From assembly GCA_035041965.1 (NCBI GenBank), contig JAPYMA010000093.1:310001-374000 (forward strand): a stretch of DNA of 64,000 bases, read 5' to 3'. The notes below the pieces were generated by a model. The model had not been told where the DNA came from. It saw nothing but the letters and a program-made list of their open reading frames with translations, and ran no database searches. Both the position numbers and the translations under genes were made by a program. Shown one piece after another: positions 56,166-64,000 of this stretch (positions are counted from its first letter, which is position 1; each line of letters opens with the position of its first letter). This DNA is from Anisakis pegreffii (taxonomy: Eukaryota; Nematoda; Chromadorea; Rhabditida; Anisakidae).

Positions 56166-57245
56166 TTAGAGTGATGAAATTGAGAAATTGTTGTTGTTTA
56201 TTGTGGTTTGCGAAGCTTCATCGCACACAACTGCCGGGCAACCTGATCATTAGTTACTTCAACAACTCAGAAACGATTCAATGTCGGAAGCGCTTCGCCG
56301 ACATAATGGTTCCACTGTGTTTTTCATCGCTGGAAAACAAATTTTATAAAGTCTGCAATTGAACAACACAACAATAACACCAAAACAAATTCAATCGTTT
56401 CGGTCCACTCGCCAGATTCAATTTGATTAGCTAATCGTGAGCAATCACGAATCATCCCCTGGACGAAAAGCATTTTTAAATCGATTAGCGAGCAAATTTG
56501 ATTTGCTTCAACGATAAATCACTCTTTCTTGTTTTTGTTTTTCGTTTTTGTTGTTTCAGACTCCACAGATAAGAATTATTAACTTAAGGCTGAATGTTGA
56601 GCGCCGAATCATGTCGACCCTTTGATGTAGCCAAGAAAAATTTATTTATGTTTACTATTCGTTCATCGGATCACTCCACGACCGCCGTTACTTGTTTGCA
56701 GTGACTATGGAAAAATGTTCTGACTAATCTCAGCGTATTTCACTCGTATCTTTCAGTGTGTAACATCGTTCCTGAGGCCTCAAAGCCGTTCAAACTTATC
56801 AAATCGATTCATTTATAAAATATTTTGACAACTGTTCCAACTTTTCAAAAGTTAAAAATGCAATTTTTTTGAATTCTCTAAAGTTTCTAAAGTGCTCAAA
56901 TCAGATGATGTCACTTGATCAACTAACTATTCAATAAAGTTTTTCTACTCACAATTTCATAATGTCAATTTCACTCGTTTTTATCACTTTCCTGTTGTCC
57001 GCTTCGCTTGATTTCGAACTTGTTTAATTCAAGAAAACAATTTAGCGATGCGCAATTGAGTTTATTCCAAATAGTCGATCCAATTCAAACAGTGTAAAAT
57101 GACTGATCAACAGTACAAAATTGCTTTTGGAATGTGATGATGATGAATCATTTGATGGAAATTCCAGCAAAACCGTCGCAAAATACAGTGAAATTGTTGG
57201 AGTGTTAAGGGCAAATCTGGTTTCTTTGCCATTCGAAGTGCTCAT
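56166..57245 (-). CDS. Putative minus-strand exons between PI-3 copies 6 and 7
   Basis: Three minus-strand segments look coding: about 57117-57245 (MSTSNGKETRFALN, Ser-rich, donor GTACTG), 56267-56329 (after tttgttttccag; NTVEPLCRRSASDIESF) and 56166-56242 (CPAVVCDEASQTTINNNNFS, TAA stop). The last two are separated by only 24 nt, too short for a normal intron, so one edge is wrong. They could belong to the gene ending at 55188 or to a separate one. Function unknown. Confidence 0.33.
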
Positions 57246-58616
57246 TTGTTTTGCGTGATCGATAGCACCGATCCACCTGTGAAATATTCTCTTCTACGTC
57301 TCCTCTCCATATGAACACCTCCGCTTTTGTGGTTCCCAATCAGCTAGTGTTGTCCAACGAAGCGTTATTTTCATATAAAAGTGATCAATTTCCTCAGCGT
57401 TATCCATTGGCTTTTTCCTTTCAACGAGGAGCATCCAAGCTCTTTGAGTTGCTGGCGAATGATCTTATTCTGGATTTTACTATAGGCGATATCCTGATAA
57501 GGAAGTCTGTTTGATTACGGAGTTGTTTGAGTTTCTACTTTCATCATGAAATTTGTCCAATGGGTATTTTTCTTCCTCAGTAAACTAGACAAAAAATTAG
57601 CTCACTTGCGATTGTGCAGTCGTAAGTCTTTATAGCATAGGTAATCGCTAGAAACATTGGAAAGGATCAACGTTATGCTCTACGAAATGAAATTTTGATA
57701 AACAGAGTTTCTTATTTTTGAGAAGAAAGATCTATATTTGCATGAGAAGAAAATTTTTCGTTCAGTTTAGTTGAAATTCAACTGATGCTCATTCTTTTAC
57801 CTAATACAGGATATGATAGATCCTTCGGATAGCTCAGATATTAGGCTTATTTCGGTTGTACTAGGCCAACTTATGAGGCTCCCCCGTATGTTGTGTGCGT
57901 TTGATGATGGTGTTCATGATTCATGACAATATTTAGTTCACTATTACCTATACCAATACACAAACAATAATACTTTTTGTGATTTTTGAAAAGATAGCTG
58001 TGTACACATAGAATTAGCGATTGTTGATCGACTCTTGCCTAGCTGCATGACTTGACAATTTCAACGATTTGCATAATAAACTTTTATAGGAATGAAAACA
58101 CAGCTAGTTTGGGGCATAAAAGCATTTAATGTTTTGCCTGGGATCGCAGCCGAATTTTTTTGGGGTGTTTACTTTCTTCCAAAGAGTTGAAATTAGTGCG
58201 TTTTTCAAAGTTATCTTCAAATGATAATCTTGAAAAGTTGAAAAAGAGTTGAAAAACCTCACATAATGAGATAAAATCATGCAAGTTTTGGTCGATGAGT
58301 TTTTGGTTGCATGACAAATGGTTTCATGTTTCAAAGTCCGGATCCATAAACTTTCTCGTCAAACGCCCATTTCATAGTTACTATCGAGAATATTTATTTG
58401 TTTGGAAAGTTCACATTCCAACGGTTTGATTTTTCGTCTTCCTCTCGTTCCGACTGTATTGATGACATTTTGATGAATGTTTCATATCTGTTTGTACAAT
58501 AACTAGTCGGTCATATGAGAGCAGTATTCTCGAGAAATTCATCATTCTCGAAGAAAATTAATGCATTGTTTTCAGACTGAAACAGTGTTTCATACATTTG
58601 TTCGATCAGGCAGACG
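57246..58616. other. Upstream region of PI-3 copy 7, no supported gene
   Basis: A stretch of 1.4 kb with one plus-strand frame at 57311-57514 (FVVPNQLVLSNEALFSYKSD) that lacks convincing splice partners. Overlapping short frames at 58104-58334 on the minus strand are mutually exclusive and lysine/phenylalanine-rich. I see no repeat of note. Confidence 0.35.
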
Positions 58617-60916
58617 ATGCGCACCTCACTCTTGTAAGTTACTTATTTCATTTCAGTAGTTCACTAACAATAAGAATACTTTCCAAATTGATTGTTTCAC
58701 TTAGAAATGATCTGATTGCCATGTGAAAGAGTTCAGCTTATGAATAAATTCGAGCAGTTTTCAACTTCCTCAGAAGACTGTTTAGTGCTTAAAAGTGAAT
58801 GTGATTATCACTTGCGTTTATGGCATTCTAAGGAACCTTTCAGTGTTCACAGGCAATTTTATTCTTCATCAGATAGACCGAAGCCATCGAATGGAAGTCA
58901 TTTTGGAGTGCTTGACTTTGAATTTTAGAGAATTTCAACGAGTTCAATCGCAAGGATAATTCCGAGTGATTTTAGGTTCTCTTCTATTCTCATCGTTTTG
59001 TGCTCGTTTAATGGCGCTAATGGAATATTCCTTTACGGCATGTCCTCAGGTCCTTTGCCGTGCACAATAAAGGTTAATTGAAGTTTCGAAGTTTTCTCTT
59101 TACATTGCTGAAAATCGCATGACTAGCGTACAATCGATCATATTGACTGAATGTTAAGATCAAAACTCAATACGTTCAGTTTTATCTGAACTTCGCTGAA
59201 TTTTCTAATCGCAATGTAGCGATGTAATCTTTTAGAATGGTGAAATCTATCTCGGTAATCTACCATGGCGGACGCTTGAAGAAAACGAAAAAGAGGAAGG
59301 AGAGGCATACGAGAAACGACTTGAGGATTGTCATAAGGTTCATTTGAACTTCATATACTAACGAATATTTTTGTTTATTCAGATGTATTCATCGGTAGAC
59401 AGCCTCGATTGTAATGCGGTGAAGTAATGAATCGACAGCAATATTTTTGTGACTATTATAATAGAAAATTTTAACTTGCGATTTATTCAAAATGTGTTTT
59501 GCATCAGCATGATTAGCCAGATGCTCTGGCTGCTGTGAAGTGGTCGCGTGAAAATCCAATTGATGTCGTACATTAAAGAGAGTGCTGTGAAATCATGTGA
59601 TGATATTCTTTAACTCGGCGCATATTGCAAATATTTAAAATTGCGGAGTAATGATTTTGACTCCTGCAAAATCATTTGCATTAAATTATCGCCTCAGTGT
59701 TTGTGATCTGCAAGTGGCATGTGTAGCTGTTAAGTGCATTACTTGTTCGATCAGTGATCACTTAACCTTTATTGATTGATCAGTATTGAGTTCGTGCTGC
59801 ATTTTAGAAGAACGATTTCTCAGAAAATTGCACTCAACCACCAGCATTCTGTGGAGGATCTAGTCTGAAGATGTACACATTCCCTCAGTGCATTATTTTG
59901 GTAAGATATGACAACGTTTGTTTTCTACTCGCAAGCAAGGCATTTCAAATTATTTCAGTCAAGTATTGATAACATTGTTCAATTATTTGATATAACCATG
60001 CAGTAATCAGTCCATATTCAAGATTTTGATCACATCTCAATCGTTAATCACAAAAAAAATCGCCAGAAAAGCAAATGAATAAGCTAGAATCACAAAAATT
60101 TCAAAATACCGATCATCTATTCTAAATGGATGTTCCATGCTTTACGGGTCATCCAATTCCTCTGCTTCGTTCAAATTCAGTGACTAACTTGAATTGTGAC
60201 GGCGGCGATTGTCATGCGAATAAAAGACAAATCACTGGCCGCTTCACATTGTATTCGCTGCTCTTCTTATGCACGATGGGTTTTAGTGAAGTATGTACAA
60301 TATTTTGTTTTGAAGGGTCAAAAACTATATAAGAAAGAGAAATTCGTACGTGTGCTGACGGATGCCGATAAAGCAGAGTTGAACCGTTTCAATGAGGACG
60401 TCGAGAAGTTCAAGACGAAGGAGGCAGAGTTCGAGAAGAAGGTGGCCGCGGTATGTATGACTGGACATTTTAACCATTCCATTAAAGTGATTCACTTCCC
60501 AGCGTCTTCCTGAAGTGCTCTTGAATTCACTGGTGCACAATTTCGTGTGGATCCGTCAAATTTCAAACAAATTTGAGCTACTGCCATGCTCAAACTCATT
60601 GATATCACAGCGATTTAATATTTTAGTTCGAGCTTGATAAGGCCAACTTAATCGTTTACTTGTAATGACTGCATTAAGGAGTCAGCAGCACGAGCAGATA
60701 CTCACCCGTCAGATTCGCTTTCATAAACAATTTTATGAATAGTATCTGTATTCATGTTTGTGAAGAATTACGAGGATTTTCACTAAAATTCATTGATTCA
60801 CATTGCAGGAACCACCCAGAAAGATTCAGCCTCCACTTCTCCTTGGAGTTCTACGACCTGGTGCACCAGTACCACCTCAACCGCCTAAGTTCTGCTTTGA
60901 AAAAGAGTTCGACTGA
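58617..60916 (+). CDS. Pepsin inhibitor-3-like protein, copy 7
   Basis: Six exons: 58617-58633 (17 nt), 58976-59072, 59236-59337, 59808-59900, 60316-60450, 60809-60916; in phase, 183 residues. Signal peptide MRTSLLFSSILIVLCSFNG, split after 17 nt at TT|GTAAGT. N-terminal strand GIFLYGMSSGPLPCTIK keeps the FLY core; then EIYLGNLPW, TQPPAFC, QKLYKKEKFVRVLT, a Lys/Glu-rich helix in exon 5 and a long Pro-rich tail (GAPVPPQPPKFC) followed by FEKEFD. Six family cysteines are kept. AATAAA at 60968. Last gene of the array. Confidence 0.9.
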
Positions 60917-61479
60917 ATGTCTTACCTCGAACAGCTCACTCCACGATCATTTGTAAAACTTAAAGTGAATAAACTCTCGCATCCTGCTAATTGGTCTTAC
61001 TGATTTGACTTTTCAAGTAGATCATTTTCACATATGAAACGCTGAGCTTACTGTTTGTGATTCTAAAAGTTCTATAATCACATTAATTAAGCTATGGGAT
61101 CTTAGTCAGAATGAAACAAATAGGATACTAGGGTTGAATCGTGGCGATCAATCTCTATCATGATTAAATTCGAAAGCATAAGATTTGATGACTCGAAGAT
61201 ATTTTCATCCAATAATCAACGTATTGAGAGAATTTTTATCTCATAAGTAGTATTTGAAGAATTGTATTCACCATTTGACAGCACTTCATCACTCTTACGT
61301 ATACCAATGCGATGTTTTCATTTGAAAAACTGATATTGTAACAGGCACTTCCTAAAGGTCATATCAACAAATCAATGATGATAATCACAAATGATAACAG
61401 AATGATAGATGTTCTGATAGCTGTAAATATCAACTATAGTAATTCTTCACTCCTGTAATATTTATCCTTCTTCGCAGGA

Positions 61480-63185
61480 TCATGGAACACATCCATTGTT
61501 GGCATCTTGGTTGGCACCTAAACGCTGCATTTTATCAATCCTTGAAGACTTTGACATGTCTATGAAATGAAAATAAAGATTTGAATATACTGAAGTTTCA
61601 CATGGTACTGGGATCATGAGCTCTTAAATTTGTAGTGATCAAATAAACTTCCAAGTAGATCACTACGTTTCGTGAAGTACACTGAAAGATTCACAATCAC
61701 TGTTATAATGTCACTGAACTTACCCCTTGAAGCGTATTCAATTCAGACATTTTTTCACTATTCTTCTTGGCGGATTTCTTTTCGGTATCGTTTCCAACTT
61801 GCTGCTCTTCTGCAAAAAACACATTCATTCTCAGTGAACATTGCTCAAATTTTCGGTTTTTTGTGAAGCATTACGCAATAGGCACCCTAATGTGGGAATA
61901 CATTCCGTTACATAGATTGAAACCGATTACGTTAGCAAAATTGCTGAGCAATTCAATGGATAAACTACGAAAACCTCATCAAACTGCATTCAATTCTGTG
62001 TAATATTAGATTGTTTGACACTATGGCTCCAGACAACTTTCTGCTTTCTATTAAGTGATAAGAAATTTCCGCCTAGCGGAGCATGTTCATCCTTTATTCT
62101 TTCAATCAGGACCGATTTAGTCTCAACGTAAGGATGAACGCACCGGCAACTTTCACATCTGCCGACAATTTTTCGTCGCCTTGTGGATCGCTTTTTTTCT
62201 GTTTGGCAGGATCTTCAATTTTCTTCAAATCAATTGGTTCAACTCTGAAAACTTTCGCATCAACAATTCAACAAGTTCTTCTGAAACTTACTCGGAGACC
62301 TTCAACAATAAAAATCATCCACAAATAAACTCACGAATGCGATTGTTGTGTTTGAATTTGTTTTGTTCCAGAATACTGATTGCTTTCAGGTAATCCCTTA
62401 AATTCCCTAATTACCATCCTCATGAACGGAACGAAAGAAGCAGAAAAGGACGATATAGCACAGTACATTCTTATGTGTGCCACAATCTGTTTCATCGATA
62501 TCAATGACAGCTACAGTCCGTGTTTCGCGCAAAGACAGAGTTTTGATTAATGAATTTGCATCATTGATGAATAGTTCACGAGACAGACGATTGTTGACAA
62601 CTTTTGTGTGTTTTGAAACATTCAATATTCAAGTAACCTTCGAATTACTCAAATTTTTTCCCCGCCATCTGCACATATCATTCATACGCTGAACAAACCA
62701 CTTCACTCAACAACACTACGAAATAATGCTCGAGAAATACTATTTCTGTTGAGAAAACCCCATTTGAATCAGCATTGAGAGTGCGTTTTCCCAATGGAAA
62801 TTTTCATGTTTCTCTTTTCAGGCTTTTTTTGATAGTTCACGTTTAGAATTCAATGGATCCAGTTTTTGAATAATCATGCCTCGGCCCTTGCAACTTTCTT
62901 TGAAACGTTTTCATGTTTACAGTAACTTTGCGATTGCTACAACGCACCAATCAGTCACAGAATTAGTTTACAATTCGGCAGCAAATCAATCTCCTGCATG
63001 GTGTCGTCAGTCACGTCCTTACTGTGCATTTTAAAGCTTAACACTAAGCTCAGACTCCTATTCAACGATTTGCTGTACATATGAAAATGATAGTGCTCGG
63101 AAATTAATCTCATCCATTGAACAGACTGCAAGTCATCAGATCGGTTTAATATTGCCAATAAGGACGGATAGGAGCGATGAAACAC
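61480..63185 (-). CDS. Unknown Lys-rich minus-strand protein
   Basis: Protein-like exons in order on the minus strand: about 63185-62955 (SYPSLLAILNRSDDLQSVQW; possible donor GTAAAC), about 62600-62467 (RELFINDANSLIKTLSLRET, donor GTACTG), 62151-62244 (VEPIDLKKIEDPAKQKKSD, acceptor gttttcag), 61724-61809 (EQQVGNDTEKKSAKKNSEKM, donor GTAAGT) and 61480-61559 with stop (SKSSRIDKMQRLGANQDANN). Composition and splice signals are good, but not all joins are in phase, so exons are missing. No signal peptide or known domain was seen. It converges on PI-3 copy 7 with about 0.5 kb between their ends. Confidence 0.45.
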
Positions 63186-63524
63186 GATAACTCCTTTTGA
63201 TGTAATGTAACGATTTCATTGACAATTAAGAGAGAGTACTTTCACATCGCTGAGAAAGCAATATTTATGTGATAAACATCGGTCAATACGAATCATTTAT
63301 CACTATCAGTAGAACAATCAGTTACCAGTAGCACTGTCAATATCAATAAGACATTTGTAATGGCACAAAATTAAATTTTCACTAAATAATGAATGAACGC
63401 ATGTGAAATCAATCTATGAAACATCAGCACCATTTCAAGGAATCATTCAGAAGCGATTAGTTTCGTCAAAGGCAAAAACACAGCGTATGAAATGTGATCA
63501 CTTATGAAAAACCGACAGAGTGCG

Positions 63525-63916
63525 TTATTCGCTAGGCGGATTACAACGGATATGTGTGAATTTCACATCACCAATTGGATTTTGCACTGTATTCGGCGAG
63601 GATAGCGCCCATATGCCGTTCGCTTTGCACGTGATGCTGGCCGCAAAAATACCCACTTTCTTATTATAGTCACGATATTTAATTGGCGTAAGGATCAATC
63701 TAGCGTTGCGATGAGTGTCCGCATTCGGCCATGCCTGGATTGATGGAGGAATGAGGTGGCGACCGTTTCGTTGCTCTCGCTTCTTGAAGCTCATACAAAT
63801 GAGTTCAACTTGAGTGGCACTCCTTCGAACCACTTTTGATGCAGAGCAGTATGGACTGTTTCGTTTGCATGGTTGTGATGGAATCACTTGAAGAGTCGGA
63901 CACTTTGGTGATTTCA
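63525..63916 (-). CDS. 3' exon of a gene with a C6-like secreted domain (partial)
   Basis: A 392-nt terminal exon (acceptor cttgatgtttcag, phase 1) encodes about 130 residues ending HIRCNPPSE-stop. Four early cysteines (SPKCPTLQV, QPCKRNSPYC) are followed by a beta-rich stretch containing IFAASITCKANGIWALS and a final IRC. The TCxxxGxW...IxC ending resembles the C6 domain found in many C. elegans secreted proteins, though with fewer cysteines than typical. The 5' part lies beyond the window. The family call rests on pattern alone. Confidence 0.45.
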
Positions 63917-64000
63917 CTGAAACATCAAGTGATGAACTTATGAGGATACGATGTTTCAAAATGTAAATTTCATTTGTGCCCAAACGCTTGAGGAATTCCA

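Overview
This window is nuclear DNA of a nematode. It is AT-rich, with small exons, GT-AG introns ending in TTTCAG-like acceptors, AATAAA polyadenylation signals and a multi-copy family of secreted pepsin-inhibitor-3 (PI-3, 'aspin') proteins, a nematode-typical family. The species cannot be named from the sequence. No rRNA, tRNA, CRISPR array or bacterial operon was seen. Layout: 0-4.8 kb has no supportable gene. 4.8-13 kb holds several short multi-exon genes of unknown function on both strands; the best are a 133-residue three-exon gene (7.15-7.84 kb, +) and a beta-propeller-like gene (10.3-13.0 kb, +). 15.2-20.8 kb is a complete 16-exon MCM2 gene on the minus strand, 902 codons, with a short unknown gene ending 79 bp upstream on the same strand. 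21-33.5 kb is repeat-rich: a 600-bp inverted repeat, a 437-bp tandem array interrupted by a GC-rich element with terminal inverted repeats, and dispersed relatives of the inverted repeat. A small secreted-protein gene (29.5-30.4 kb, -) lies inside it. 33.7-60.9 kb is the main feature: a head-to-tail array of seven intact PI-3-like genes, all on the plus strand, plus one decayed copy. Every intact copy has the same six-exon plan with conserved phases: a 17-26 nt first exon that splits the signal peptide, then exons for the N-terminal inhibitory strand, the first beta-domain half, the PPxFC segment, the second half, and a variable tail ending near FC. Six cysteines are kept in every copy, while the N-terminal strand and the tail vary widely. 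The decayed copy sits beside a roughly triplicated ~1-kb segment that carries the promoter and first exon. Several short minus-strand genes lie between the PI-3 genes; their splice models are incomplete. 61.5-63.9 kb carries a Lys-rich unknown gene and the 3' end of a gene with a C6-like secreted domain, both on the minus strand. How the genes relate: MCM2 is a housekeeping replication factor. The PI-3 array looks like a lineage-specific expansion of secreted aspartic-protease inhibitors or their neofunctionalised relatives. Exon coordinates were assembled by eye from reading frames, splice sites and phases and were not computed.
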